64,000 bases of DNA from Magnaporthiopsis rhizophila (Eukaryota; Ascomycota; Sordariomycetes; Magnaporthales; Magnaporthaceae). This document shows positions 1-11,861 of this stretch, in pieces. Under the pieces are notes generated by a model that had not been told where the DNA came from, made no database searches, and saw only the letters and a list, made by a program, of their open reading frames with translations. Both the position numbers and the translations under genes were made by a program. Every line of letters starts with the position of its first letter. Within the stretch, counting starts at the first letter, position 1. The stretch is taken from assembly GCA_003049465.1 (NCBI GenBank), contig PYSS01000023.1, positions 248,001 through 312,000 of the forward strand, read 5' to 3'.

Positions 1-1736
1 TGCGCGACACCGAGTCGAACCACTCCGTGTCGGTGCGCACCACCGTCGGGAAGGGGTATTGCGACGCCGTGATGGTGACGCAGTCGCCCTGCTTCAGCTC
101 CACCCGGCCTTTGCCGTCAAAGGCGCAGTAGGCCGTGGCCCGGCTGTTGCGCGGCACCGACACCCTAAGCAGCATCGTGTCCGACAGCACCATGGGCCTG
201 AAGGACAGCGTGTGCGGACAGATGGGAGTAAGGAGGATGGCGGGGATGTCTGGGTGCACCAGAGAGCCACCGGCAGAGAGGGAGTAGGCCGTTGATCCTG
301 GGAGAAGCTATGTTAGCGAACATGACACTTGGTCACATGACAAGAGGGGACAAAAAAGACAACTCACCAGTAGGGGTCGAGAAGATGCAGCCATCGGCCT
401 GGATCACGGTGAGCAGATCGTCATCGCCGTACAGCTCCAGCTGGGAGATGTAGGGAGACGGGCCGCGGTCGATGAGGAGCTCGTTGAGCACCTCAAACTG
501 CTCGGCCTCCTCCATCTCCCCGCCCTGGGCGCCGTCGCGGTAGACGGTGCAGGTGAAGCGCATACGCAGGTTGACGCGCATGCCCTCGGATCCGAGGACG
601 CGGTTGAGGTGGTCCTTGAAACGCTGATACTCAAACGTGGTCAGGAACCCGAGGCTGCCGAGGCTGAAGGACAGCACGGGCGGCACGATGCGCTGGAAGA
701 GCCACGACGTGAAGAGGACGGTGCCGTCGCCGCCCAGGGTCAGGACCAGGTCGAACTTCTCCGGGTGGCTCCAGCACAGGTCGGGCGACCAGTAGCGCAG
801 CATGCTGGAGAAGCGCGGGTTCTCGGCCAGGATGCCCTGGGCGTCGAAGCGCTTCGAGTTGCGCAGCTTGGCGTCGACGTAGACGTTGACGCCCAGGTCG
901 GAGCCGTAGCGCGGGGTGCTCAGCAGCCACTGGGTCAGCTCCTTGGTCAGGAGCACGAGCTCGTTGTCGCGGGCCTTGGTGACGATCATGATGTTGCGCA
1001 CGGCGCGCTTGATGGGCCGCCTCTGCAGCTGCTTGGCCACCTCGCGGACACCGGTGGCGGTCTGGACCAGGCGCGAGTGCGACATGTACTCGTCGTTCTT
1101 GATCTCCTCGAGCACCTTGTCGATGTCGACGGCATCGTCGAAACGCTGGTGGTAGAAGCAGGGGGACTGCAGGTTGGGCAGGGCCGTGGTGGGGGTGTTT
1201 GTGCGAGCGGCCAGGTCGTTGAGGGCGTCACAGAGCTTCTGGGACGACGACGTGTTGGGGCCGCGGTCACCGCCGGTGGCGGCGGCGGCAGCAGCAGCTG
1301 CTGCTGCTGCGCTGCGCTGGGCGGACAGCATGCCGTTGAGTGAGAGGGCCTCGGGCTTGTGACTGCGGGCTACCGAGGCCAGAGCCTTCATGATGGTCTG
1401 ACGAGGGACTGACTCGACCGAGGGCGTGCTCCTGCGGTGGCCGAGCGAGGCGTACGGCTTTTGAAGGGGCAGCAGGGGCGCGAAGGCGGGCGCTACAGCG
1501 GGCGCGGCGACGGGGACCGTCGGGTCAGCGGCATTTTGGCGAAGGGCGGATTTTGCGTCGTCGAGCGAGAGGTCGCAGCGCGAGCCCTCGTGGGTAGGGG
1601 AGCCAGAGGTGGATGTCCTGGGACGCTCCGAGTGGGCGCAATCCGGGCGCTGCAGCGTGGGCGGCGGGACAGGCGGAACGCCGGTTGCTCCTGCGTGACC
1701 AACGACAGGGTGCAGCGAGGGAATAGAATCCGACAT
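1..1736 (-). CDS. NAD kinase (ATP-NAD kinase), 3' end outside window
   Basis: Makes NADP from NAD and ATP. Exon 1 is 1736..368 and exon 2 is 297..1, continuing past the left edge; the intron 367..298 has a GTGAGT donor and a CAG acceptor. About 555 residues are visible. The first ~200 residues are low-complexity, rich in Ser/Pro, with an alanine run, as is common in fungal NAD kinases. The catalytic core follows: the GGDGT nucleotide-binding motif in [13 protein letters not shown], then [12 protein letters not shown]. The second conserved motif, GSTAYS, is created exactly by splicing (TPTG joined to [10 protein letters not shown]), which fixes the intron. Exon 2 carries the [14 protein letters not shown] segment typical of the family C-terminal half. 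The start ATG at 1736 is the first in the frame and the upstream region shows no other coding signal. The C-terminus is missing only because the window ends. Confidence 0.95.
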
Positions 1737-3391
1737 GGTGGTGGTGGTGGTGTTGACCGAGCCCGGCTCTTGGTTGCTCCGTGGCAGGGGAGGGCAGCTG
1801 GCAGGAGCTGGCAGCAGGGGGGGTGTGTGCTTGCTTTCTGAGGGTGGAGGCGTTCAGCGGGTAGCTTCAGCGCTTGCTCCACCGGAAACGCAGCGGTGCT
1901 ATGCGACGCAACTTCGGTGGGAATACGGCGCGGACACAGCCAAAACCCGAAGCCAATAGCGGATTTAGGGGAATGCCGAGCTTTGCTTTGGAATGGCGGG
2001 CTGGACTGCCGGCTTGTCTCGATGTGATCCTGCAGTCTGCAGCTGTTCGTCACACACAAACACAGGCACACATGCACACACACCACAACTGAGCTCACAC
2101 CTCCAGAGTCAGCAAACTTGAGTCCCGGACGCTGTAACCGCGGGCTGGTCACCCCGCGTGCAACCCAGAGGCGGTCTGGGGTTTCGCATCCCCCATTCTT
2201 GCTACTCCAGCGCCAAGCCGCCGAAGCAAGGTAGGAAGGAAGCAAGCAACCAAGAAAAAGAGAAAGAACGCCACTCACCACGTCGGTTAGGTTACGCACA
2301 AAGCGACGACTGACTCTCGTGGGGCCTTGGAAGAACTCGAAAATAGCACAACAGACTAGGGGCCTGTGATATCGAATCTATGCACGGGACGACTCGCAGC
2401 GGCGGCCTTTGGACGTCGCGATTGGCAGGCGATTGTGCGTGACGGTGTGGAACCTCCGGCAGCAAGCACCTGCAGGAGACGGTGGTGGTCGATGCAGGAC
2501 GGGAAGGGATGCAGAATCAAGTTGGGTTCGCGCGGATGGGGTATCTTCGGGCCAGAGAGATCGGTTTGGTTTGCGAGAAAAAAACAAAATCCAAAAACGC
2601 AAAGCGACGCCTGGTCTAGAAGAGCAACGAGACAGGGTATTAAAACGAAGATAAAAAAAAGTCAATGCGATTTCTTGTCCAAAGAATCACAACCAAGAAA
2701 GAATAGAAGAAAAAAAAAGCTCCCCTCTCAAAAAGAGCGGTAGAAAAAAAAAGATGGGATTAGGAGGAGCGACGGGATGGCAACACACGGACGAGATCCG
2801 GCAATTGCTAGAACTACCAGAGCTCTGCGGTGTGAAGTTGCGCGAGGAGGAGGAGGGAAGAGGGTGAGAGAGAGGGGAGCAAAGAAAAAAAAAAAAAAAA
2901 AAGGAAGGACGGCGACGATGCGTTTGGGGTTGGGCCTACTGGGAGAGAAGACTGGAGAACCGAAGGGGTCAAAAGGGGCCATCACGAAGCATCCCGACCC
3001 AGACGTTTTAATATTTTCCGTTCGCTGACGGCTTTCCCAGACGCTGGAACAAGGGGCCCGGGCTTTTCTGTCATCCATTTTCTTTTTTCTTTCTTTCTTT
3101 TTGTCCTGCCTGCTTTGCTCCCTTTGCAGGCCAGGGCTGGGCTCCTTGCCGTGCGTGCAGCAGCATGGGGTGGGGGGCGAACCTAGCCCGTCGCCGCAAG
3201 TTGAAGTGGGGCCCACCACCCCCTATTCCGCCCTGAGAACTGGGGTGGCCCCAGTTTTTGGCCGGCCGGCCGGTGCTAGGGGCACAAGCTCAGCTTTTTT
3301 TGTGCAACGCACCACCTACAGTAACTTGCGCCGCCTGCTGCAGGCACAAACGCGGATTTGACAACAAACTGCCTAGACTACCAAGACCACC

Positions 3392-3440
<49 letters not shown>

Positions 3441-6219
3441 GGGGGNAAAAAAAAAAAAAAAAAAAAAGCAAGCATGGGGTCGGGTAGGGTTGCGTTGCAG
3501 TCTAGGATCAGGACAAGCCTCCCACAAACCCATGAATGGTGGACATACCCGATGTTTCCAATCTGGCCGTTTTTTTTTCGTCTTCTGCTGATGATGGATG
3601 GATGGAGCCGACGGCGTGCAATGTACCTGGTTTACAGTGGCAGTGAAGGCCGTTGTTTGTGTACCTGTTACAACCTGCTCCGCGATCCCACCCTTCTTTT
3701 TTCTTTTCTTTTGCCGCCAGATAGGCGGGCGGGAGCATCGCGCATGGGGGGGCTTGTTGTTGGTGACGGAACGTGGGCTTGCATTGATTGATAGGGTGTA
3801 TCCAATGGCGCTCGCCCGTTATTTTGGGTTGGCTTGGCTTTGAGTGCCGCAATTGGCTGTCACAGCACGCGCTGTGGTGGCAGGAACGCACATGAATTTG
3901 ATGCTCTCTTGAGCCACACAGACACGATCGCGGACGCCACCAACGGGAACCTCGATCCAAGCATCAAGCCATTCCCAACTAGGGGCGGCTATCATCTGCA
4001 GCACCCCCGTCCGTGCTGAGCGGCAGATTTCGGACTAGTGAGAGCCTGCAAACGCTTGTCACTGTCATCTGTTACCCTGAATCACGTCCAGTTGCAGGAT
4101 AGCGTGCCGCAGATCCCCTTTCCTCTCCCTTTCCTTTTTTTCTTCCTCTTCTTTGTCTCCCCCCTCGTCCCTGTCCTCCATCGGTTTTTCACATGCAGCC
4201 CCAAGACGTGGGCCGGGGTCCGACATGCTGCTATATTCCCGTACTTCTCTACCCCCGCGTGTGCCAAGACCAGATAAAGCTGAGGGAAGCCAGCAAATCA
4301 TCAGCCTCAGGTTAGGGAAGGGCAGCACACAAAGGGGCGACCCTGGTTCAGCCCCGAAAAAAACTGCCTGCCTGCCGGACTAGTCGCCCAGGTGCTGCAG
4401 CTTTGACAACACACTCATGAGCGCTCCTCGTTGGTGCATGGCAAAGCCACCGGCCCATCGCCTGCACCAAGATTGGGTCTCGAAGTTGTCGGGGATTGAT
4501 GCTACCCTGGGTCTGCCAATAATCGAGCCAAGAAAGAAATGGAGATAACTTATAGCGAGATTCGTCCAAGACGATACGGTCTGGATCTGTTCCAAGGAAC
4601 CTTAAGCGACGGAGAGATCCTTTGCGGCTGATAGCTCCTTCTGCCCCGCCGCAGCTTCGCTGGTTGGATGGGGTCTTCGTCACGGAGGTTCCAAATCGGG
4701 AATCGCGCTGCCCTCTTTCTCCTTCGTCTGATTCCCCAACTGTCGCGGCTTTCCCGATCCATGACCCCGCCCAAGAAACACCGCTCTTTTGCTCAGAACG
4801 GGCGGTGCTGGCAACCGAGTAGAGCTCACAAAACAAGTGCTCTCGCATAGCATTAGGAGTTAGAGAAGGGCCCGCTCACAAGGCCTTGCCCGGCAACATA
4901 GCAACAGGCAGAGGCCTGCGTCGATGTTTCTATATGCGGCGCCGGTTACCTAGGCGAGAGCGAAAAGCGAAAGAGGACAAAAGACTGTCCGATGTTTTCT
5001 GCCCGTATTCCAGAAGCGATCCGATCCAGTCCTGCATGAGAAACAAGTGCGGATATGGCAAACCGGCGGTCGCCTAGGTTATTCGTATGTAGTGGGCTCG
5101 GAGATCTTGCCTTCCATGGATGGGACTTTGTGCCGCACCCTGCCTGTGTGCGATTTATCGCCGCTCCCTGCAGCGCCGTTTGACCCGTGCAGATCACACT
5201 CAGTGCGCTTAATTCTGGACACCGCCGGCCTCGCAGAACAACAACAACAACGTGGTAGTCCGACTTCACCACTTTACTTGTATCCGCAGCCCGTCATCGT
5301 CATCAAGGAACGTTGCCACGATTGATAACTTTTAACCACGTCGCCATGGTCCTTTTGGTCAACGTGTCAGCGTATCCGTTGGCGCCGTGGCTACCACTAG
5401 CGTGAAAATTATGTGCCAGATTAAAGCTCCAGCGTATAGGTAGGTACCTAGGTAGGTACTCGGTACGCACGCCGCTTTGGTGCCGAAAACTACAACGGTG
5501 GAGGAAAAAAAAAAAAAAAAAAAAAGCCCGAGACGCGGAGTCCCCCAAGGATGTGCCGCACCTTCGGCGGAGGTTTGCCACACCAAGAAGGATTGGACGC
5601 GACGATCAGCCGCCTCGACAAGATTTGTGCGGCCAAAATGCCTATCTTGCAGGACGAGACGGGTTAGGTGTCCGGATTTGGACGGTCGCAGGCAGGGAAC
5701 AAGGTGAAACATCTGGGCGACGCCGCAACCCTCGAATTTGGCAGGCCAGACGCGCCCGTGCTGCGGGTCCACACCTGTTTGACCATGAGTGGGATGCTCT
5801 CAGTAAGCAAAGGGGTAAATCTCGGTGACTGCAAACCCCAGCGGCCGGAGAAGCTGCTCCTGAAGGGGAATGAAGGATGGCCAAGTTGAGATCCCAAGGG
5901 GGTCCATTGTTCCACGGAGTCATGGCCGTCCACTTTCCGTTGACCGTCTCTCCCTCCGCTTTCCCAGCCATTTCCAGCCTCCACCGTCCTTCCTGCAACC
6001 GCCTGTGTCCACCTCTTGCCGCCCGTCTCCATCGATGCTCGGGGATCGTCGTGCACGGGCTGATAAGGTCGGGTGTCGGCAGGCCACAAAGGGAGTAAGT
6101 AGGATTCTGACGCGAAACAGCGCGCCAGCAGCCGCGAGGATTCGTTATGCCATCGCATGTCTCGCGAAACAACGCGCTCACAGTTGCCCGCGGGTCGCCT
6201 TGGCAGGCATACCGTCCGG
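1737..6219. other. Gene-poor intergenic region, 4.5 kb
   Basis: Lies between the start of the NAD kinase gene and the stop of rrp46. It should hold the NAD kinase 5' leader (a GTGAGT donor on the minus strand near 2279 could belong to a leader intron) and the rrp46 3' UTR. I see no ORF with family features. It contains A-rich runs (2883-2902; 5505-5525, A21), a homopolymer assembly gap at 3396-3467 and a CCTAGG palindrome cluster at 5436-5465. Confidence 0.6.
3396..3467. repeat. Homopolymer run with assembly gap
   Basis: A37 (3396-3432), then G13 (3433-3445), one N at 3446, then A21. The adjacent A and G runs around an unresolved base suggest a collapsed or unsequenceable tract, so the length here is not reliable. 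Confidence 0.9.
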
Positions 6220-7290
6220 TCAGTTCTTCCAGCGAAGGTCGGCCGAGACCTTGGCCTCGACGATCGACCGGATAAATTGCCGCATATCAGGGCTGCTTCT
6301 TGCAGCAGCGTCGTTGTCGGCATGGTCGAGCATCACGGCCGGGGCCTTAGTGGGCTCGCAACAGATCTCCTGCGCTTTGGCGTGGACATCAGCCCATTCT
6401 TGCATTGTGAACGGGCCCTCGCTCTCGGCCAGGAGCAGCCTGTCGCTGGACGTAAAGGCGAACACGTGCAGGGACCGGGCCTTCTCGGCCTCCCTGGGCG
6501 ATGGGTCCACCACCAGCTGGCTCTTGTGGCCTCCAGCCGCCGGCGCCACCACAGCCACGACGGTTGATGTGGCGGTTGTCCGGAGCGGGATTGCTGCCGA
6601 GAGCAGGGCCAAAACAGCCGCTTGTAACAGGGCGGGTACAATTGGCAAGTTCTAAGAGTAGAGGACGGCGGGGCCTTCGTCAGCGGCAGCAGGACACAAA
6701 AAGACGAGGCAGTTGCGGTTTGAGGTGTGAAGGCCGCGTTGCAAAAGCAACAAATCCTCCAATAGGCCATGATAAATGTGAAGCAAGCAAGCAAGCAATC
6801 AAGGACGGGAAGTGGAGGAAAGGGATTTCTCTTACCAGGCGGGCCTGAACGAGCTTGGTGCTCACATAATCGTTCCCGGGGGATGCTGTTACCTGCAGCA
6901 CAATCTGGACGAGGCCCCGAGGAAAGTTGTTCACCAGGATGAGCTGGCGTAGTGATGACTGTAGGATGGTCTCGAGATGGCGCTCGCGGGTGCCTGTGTT
7001 TTATATACAAGACGACAAAGGGAGCCAGGCTGGTAAGCCGGAGTTCAAGGTGGGAGTGGTATCATATCGTTCGATGCGACGTTGGGAGGGGCCCGCGTAC
7101 CTCCAACCCCTGCCGCTGGTCGTACGATGACATCGACGAGGGCTTCATAGGGGTCCTCGTCCCGCCGTTGCGCCTCGATGGGCCCATTGACTGAGGCTGT
7201 GACAGTGTAGCCTGCGTGTGAGTAGGTTGCTGAACCGTCTGCTCGCGGCAGATGCGAGAGCAGCGCGGTCGGTTCCGATCTGGACGGCAT
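6220..7290 (-). CDS. rrp46: Exosome complex subunit Rrp46 (RNase PH-like)
   Basis: Subunit of the nine-protein RNA exosome core ring, which channels RNA to Rrp44/Rrp6 for 3'-5' decay and processing in nucleus and cytoplasm. Three exons: 7290..7101, 6993..6836 and 6651..6220, giving 259 residues. Introns have GTACGC and GTAAGA donors and CAG/TAG acceptors. The spliced N-terminus has the RNase PH signature of the Rrp46 subgroup: LPRADGSATYS, NGPIEAQRRDE, RPAAGVGGTRERHLE (the GG-TRER stretch is split by intron 1), then SSLRQLILVNNFPRGL and IVLQV. Exon 3 carries NLPIVPALLQAAVLALLSAAIP, matching the end of the first RNase PH domain and the linker. Yeast Rrp46 is 223 residues, so this is slightly long. 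The start MPSRSEP precedes the conserved block by the usual short distance. Divergent from the PTPA gene. Confidence 0.93.
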
Positions 7291-7689
7291 CGTAAGTGAG
7301 GATTTGATCAATGCTCGTTGAGGTGAAGGGTCCTGTGCAAATATTTTGAGCTTCAATTTTGGTTTTTTGAGGCTCTGCGGGAGCTTGCTGCTGCACATGC
7401 ACAAGCACATCCCCAGCAGGCTCGATTGCACCAATCCGGGCTCGAGAACTGCTGACTAACTACAGGTTGGCAGCTGACCCCCGCCTTTTAGCGTCCCAAC
7501 TAGTGGCAACGGGGGCCCTCCATGGCATCATTCCCAGGAACCATCAGTCGATTTCCAAAAACCTGAGACTGCACGCCGACTTCGCTTGCTACGCTCCATT
7601 GCGACCAACACGCTGTCCTGCTGCACCTAAAGCTGAAACGATCACAACCCCTCGCCGCCCCTGTCCGACATAATAGTAGAACTCACAAA
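7291..7689. promoter_or_regulatory. Shared divergent promoter, rrp46 / PTPA
   Basis: 399 bp separate the two start codons, so both promoters and both 5' leaders must fit here. No clear TATA box is visible; this is typical of housekeeping promoters in filamentous fungi. Confidence 0.5.
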
Positions 7690-9051
7690 ATGGCTTCCGA
7701 TGCAGCCGCCGCTGGCGCTGCCACCATCCCGAATCTCAAGGACAGGCTGCCGAAGCTTGAGCCTAGGCGGAGGCGGCCGCCGCCCGCGAGCCAGCCCCCG
7801 CCTCCGCAGACACCGGCGCTGCCTCCCCCATCAGGCATTAACGTCCCCGGCCGACCGCCATTCCGCATACCAAAGAGGCGAATCCTGTCCAAGCGTGACC
7901 ACGAGCTGTTCCTCGCATCGCCGACCCACGACCTCATCCTCGCCTTCGTTTTCGGCCTCTCCGACGCCGTCTGCGGCACGCCCGTCTCGGCCATAAAAGA
8001 TGCGGACCTGAGCCCCGCGGTCCGGGCCATCGTCGGCTTCCTGGACGAGGCCGAGGAGCTGGTGAGGCAGTCGCCCCCAGACGACCAGGGCGGCTCGAGG
8101 TTCGGCAACAAGCGGTTCCGCGACTTCTTGGACAAGATCCGAGCACGGGCACCCGAGTGGCACCGCCAGCTACTTTCGGGCGTGGAGGGGGCAGGGGCCG
8201 GCGCCAAAAAGGAGGAGGACGAGGATGAAGGAGTGGGCGCAGGCGCCGAGGCGACGGCCTACCTGTGCCAGGCGTTCGGCAACCGGGCACGCATCGACTA
8301 CGGCTCCGGCCACGAGCTCAACTTCGCCATGTGGCTCCTCTGCCTGTACCAGCTCGGCGTCGTGGCCCGGGCCGACTTTGGCGCGCTCGTGCTGCGCGTT
8401 TTTGTGCGCTACCTGGGCGTCATGCGCCTGGTGCAGTCGACCTACTACCTCGAGCCCGCGGGCTCGCACGGCGTCTGGGGGCTGGACGATTACCAGTTCC
8501 TGCCCTTCCTCTTTGGCGCCTCGCAGCTGCTGCGCCACCCCTACATCACGCCGCGCGCCATCCACCAGCAGCTGACCATCGAGGAGGCCGCGGCTGACTA
8601 CCTGTACCTCGACCAGGTCGCCTTCGTCAACAGCACAAAGACGGTCCGGGGCTTGCGCTGGCACAGCCCCATGCTCGACGACATCTCGGCAGCCCGCGAC
8701 TGGTCAAAAGTCGAGGGCGGCATGCGCCGCATGTTCGTCGCCGAGGTCCTGGGCAAGCTGCCCGTCATGCAGCACTTCCTCTTCGGCAGCCTCATCCCCG
8801 CCGCCGAAGGCATGACGGAGCCCCCGGACGGGGACGGGCCCGGCGCCGCGGCGGGCGACGAGGACGAGGTGCCCGAGGGTGATGCCGGCCGCGTTGACGT
8901 CTTCACCGAGGGCGGCGTCAGGCACATGCACCAGCAGAACGGCTGGGGCGAGTGCTGCGGCATCAAGGTGCCCAGCAGCGTGGCGGCGGCGGCCGAGATG
9001 AAGAAGAGGGGTCTTGGCGGGGAAGGTCTGAGGAGAATCCCTTTCGACTGA
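7690..9051 (+). CDS. rrd1: PP2A phosphatase activator (PTPA, Rrd1-type)
   Basis: Peptidyl-prolyl isomerase that activates protein phosphatase 2A-family catalytic subunits; family PTPA. A single exon of 453 residues. The first ~60 residues are Pro/Arg-rich and probably disordered. The PTPA fold follows from about residue 60 ([14 protein letters not shown]), with conserved segments [19 protein letters not shown] (the signature around the active-site pocket), [18 protein letters not shown], and the [20 protein letters not shown] block. The long C-terminal tail ends in [16 protein letters not shown], which I associate with Rrd1 rather than the shorter Rrd2, so the paralogue call is less sure than the family call. 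An acidic insertion near residue 180 (KKEEDEDEG) is unremarkable. Start ATG at 7690 follows cacaaa and is the only reasonable one. Confidence 0.95.
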   Translation: MASDAAAAGAATIPNLKDRLPKLEPRRRRPPPASQPPPPQTPALPPPSGINVPGRPPFRIPKRRILSKRDHELFLASPTHDLILAFVFGLSDAVCGTPVSAIKDADLSPAVRAIVGFLDEAEELVRQSPPDDQGGSRFGNKRFRDFLDKIRARAPEWHRQLLSGVEGAGAGAKKEEDEDEGVGAGAEATAYLCQAFGNRARIDYGSGHELNFAMWLLCLYQLGVVARADFGALVLRVFVRYLGVMRLVQSTYYLEPAGSHGVWGLDDYQFLPFLFGASQLLRHPYITPRAIHQQLTIEEAAADYLYLDQVAFVNSTKTVRGLRWHSPMLDDISAARDWSKVEGGMRRMFVAEVLGKLPVMQHFLFGSLIPAAEGMTEPPDGDGPGAAAGDEDEVPEGDAGRVDVFTEGGVRHMHQQNGWGECCGIKVPSSVAAAAEMKKRGLGGEGLRRIPFD

Positions 9052-9328
9052 TTGCTAAAGTCAGTTGTGGCTTTCGAGCCTAGATACCAATTTCTTTCTA
9101 CAAGAAGACTGTCAAATTGTCTCCAACGCACAAGACTGTATGATAATGACGTTAAAAAGACTTTATGAAAGAATTATGTATTAAATGCCATCAGTGTCCA
9201 TGACGTTCTCGGAGATGTGAGACGTATCGCGGGAGAAGGAGAAGCAGGTGCAGGAAATAAATCGAACCGGACCCAATGAACGTAAGAAATCACACAACCG
9301 GCGACTGGCGACATCCGCGGTCAGCTAC

Positions 9329-9625
9329 CTACACGGACCCCGGAACAAGACCTCTCCGGCGCCCTCTCCGCCAGATGGAAAAGGCGTCGACGTGATGGTC
9401 GTTGACGCCCGCGTGGCCGGCGCGCCAGCGCGGGTCCAGGGGGCTGCCGCAGCCGGCGTCGAACCACCAGTGCGGCTGATTGTTGTCGACGGCGCGCAGG
9501 GCCGAGGCCACGTCGCTGCCGTACAGGCTGCAGCGCGGCACGTCCAAGCCGGGCTCGAGGTGGAAGTCGTAGGCTCGGCAGCCGCCGACTGCGTCGAAGT
9601 TGGCCTGTTTTTTTTTTCGGGTGTT

Positions 9626-9679
<54 letters not shown>

Positions 9680-10968
9680 TGTCTGTATGTTTTGCTTGTT
9701 GGTTGTGCTAAAGAAAAAGGGTAAGGAAAGGGAAAAGGAAAGGGAAAATGAAAGGGAAAAGGAAAGGGAAAAGGAGAGGAAAAACACACCTTGCAAAACT
9801 GATAACACCCCTCGAGCGTCACGGGCACGCCCGCCTTGTTCTCGACAAACTGCGCAAGGAAGTAGGTGCCGACGGGCAGGCCGTGGACGCCGCAGTACTG
9901 GTTGCGCGGCTTGGGAGCGCCCGTCGGCGCGTCGTCGCCGCCCACGGTGGCGGTCGGCGGCGGCGTGTCCGTCTGCGTCGTGGTCGACGACGCCGTCGTG
10001 ACTGGGGTGACGCCCGTCGTGTCGATGACCTGCGTTGCCATGGTGGTGGTGGTGGTGGTGGCGGTGGCGGTGGCGATGGCGGTCTCGGACGGGGTGGTGC
10101 TGGCCGCGGTGGTGTTGGAAGAGACGACAACAGTGGATGAACTGACCGTCGCCGTCTGCGTCGTGACGGTCAAGTCTGTCGTCGACTCCGTGGTGGAGGT
10201 GTGATCTTCGGGAGGACAAGAAGTCGTCTCCTCATCGTCGGTCGAGGCGGTGGTTGTTGTGGTGTCATCCGTTACCTCAGCCGAGGAGGTTGAGGTCGTG
10301 ATCTCTGTGGGTATGGCGGTGGTGCTGTTGGTCGTGGCCCACTGCCTGCGCGTGGTGATGTTGCCGGGCCACGCGGTCGACGGGGACTCCGTCGTCGTGG
10401 TTCTGATGATGATGCCCTCGGTGCCGGTGCCCGTCCCGGACCAGTACGTGGTGGCGGTGGTGCCGTTAGAGTACGGCGGGCTAGACGGGCCGCGCGTACC
10501 AGTCCCCGATGGCGAAGTGGTGGTGCTGGTGGTGTTCAGCACGCCGGTGACAATGACCGTGACGCCAACCGTCGTGGTGGACGTCACGAACTGGACGGGG
10601 CAGTCCGTCTGCGGCGCTGTCGCCGTCGACTGAGAGACCCAGTATGTCGTCGCCGTACTGCTGTCGTTGCCCGACGGCGACCACGTCGGCCCCGTCGTCG
10701 GGCCAGTCACGGCCGTCGAGTTGGAAGCAGGGTACGTCCCGTTTCCCCTGGTGAAGGGGAACCGGAACGGGCCGCGGAATGGGCTTCGTCGGAGGACACC
10801 GCCCGGCCTCTGGATTTCCTTGAAGTCCGGCTCGTTAGTATCGCCACTCAGGATAGGATGTCCGTCATATTAACATCGTAAGGGGATCTGACTTACATCA
10901 ACGCCCCGAGCATTGGCGCCAAAGCCCAGGAGAGTTGTTGAAGCCAGAACAAGCAACGGGAAATGCAT
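9329..10968 (-). CDS. Secreted Ser/Thr-rich cell-wall-type protein
   Basis: Predicted extracellular or wall-associated protein of 458 residues. Exons 10968..10897, 10818..9790 and 9604..9329; intron 1 has a TACTAAC branch site (10840 area) and an AAG acceptor, and intron 2 has a GTGTGT donor and CAG acceptor. Exon 1 encodes a signal peptide (MHFPLLVLASTTLLGFGANA, cleavage probably after ANA). Residues ~45-310 are a Thr/Ser/Pro-rich, heavily O-glycosylatable stretch. The C-terminal ~130 residues have spaced cysteines (CGVHGLPVGTYF, GCYQFCK, GGCRAYDF, PRCSLYG, FDAGCG) that resemble the PAN/Apple-like tail of some fungal surface proteins; this is inference. No hydrophobic C-terminal GPI signal is seen. 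Frames of all three exons join in phase. Intron 2 is odd: it contains a 51-nt A tract and a purine-rich repeat on the sense strand. Confidence 0.82.
9628..9678. repeat. T51 homopolymer inside intron 2 of the wall protein gene
   Basis: Poly-A on the sense (minus) strand. It lies between the purine repeat and the branch site/acceptor (ACTAAC near 9622, acceptor at 9605). Confidence 0.95.
9722..9780. repeat. Purine-rich ~12-bp tandem repeat in an intron
   Basis: Imperfect repeats of ggaaagggaaaa on the plus strand just inside the donor end of intron 2 of the wall protein gene; pyrimidine-rich on the transcribed sense. Confidence 0.85.
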
Positions 10969-11861
10969 CTTGACGGAGGATGGAGGAGTGTGAAGGCGGG
11001 AGTAAACTTAGGTACCCACCACTCGAAGGAGAAGACAGGATATCTACAGAGCGATGGTGTGGAAATTCGAGGCTGTCCTGGAAACAGCATTCAGTCCTAT
11101 CAAGGACGAGGAGCGCCATGTCTTTATAGCCGCGAACATCACCTAATTGTGGCGTCTCCAGGGATGGATGGGACAGAGACGGGCAGTAAATCGATGGTTG
11201 ATATAAAAGGGAGGCTTTCTATGTTCAGGGCTATCTTGGAGTTATGATTTGCAAAGGGAGTCAGGTGTTGAGCCCTTCATCAGACCCGCCAAAGGAGTCG
11301 GCGGGCAGCCTTAGCGTAGCGAATTGATCAAAAGGGAGATCAAAGACAATAAAGCCAATAAAACTAGGAACCGCTGAAGCAATACCCCTTCGGTTGCGAG
11401 GCACTTTGCAAACGAGTCTGAGACCGAATAGAGCGCCCGTCAATCATGATAGTGCAGCCCTGGCTCTAAATCAAAGGGACAAAAAGGGAACGAAATGAGT
11501 CGCACATTGACAAGAAAGATGTCTGACTGAACCACCATGAGAAAACTAGCGAGAATATGTCAGTGGTGCGGGCAATGCCTCGAGCGGGCTCGCGTTATCT
11601 GAATTGCAGACTTTATTTAGGCGTCATGCCGATGTTGTGTGCCTCTTTAAATGCAGAATGCAGGAAGGGTATCAGACTACCTAGGCTTGAACTGAACGCC
11701 GAGTACTCCCTCCCAGTCAAAAATCAAAGACTCCAATGTTTCGCAAGAAAAAAAAAAAAAGCAAGAGAATCATTTGTCCTGTTCCACCCAAGTGCAGAGG
11801 GAAAAAAAAAAAATCATGATGCAGAAAAAGAACCCAAGGGCAAAAGAGAGTCGAATCAGGC
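10969..11861. other. Intergenic, 893 bp
   Basis: Upstream of the wall protein gene and downstream of the next minus-strand gene. It holds a possible TATA box, A-rich runs at 11748-11760 and 11802-11812 and a ctacctaggctt motif near 11677. No gene seen. Confidence 0.6.
11123..11128 (-). promoter_or_regulatory. Possible TATA box of the wall protein gene
   Basis: TATAAA on the minus strand, about 155 bp upstream of the start codon at 10968. Only position and sequence support it. Confidence 0.35.

Noticed and set aside
4348..4848. 166-codon minus-strand frame
   Set aside because: No conserved segment; short frames of this size are common by chance in this region.
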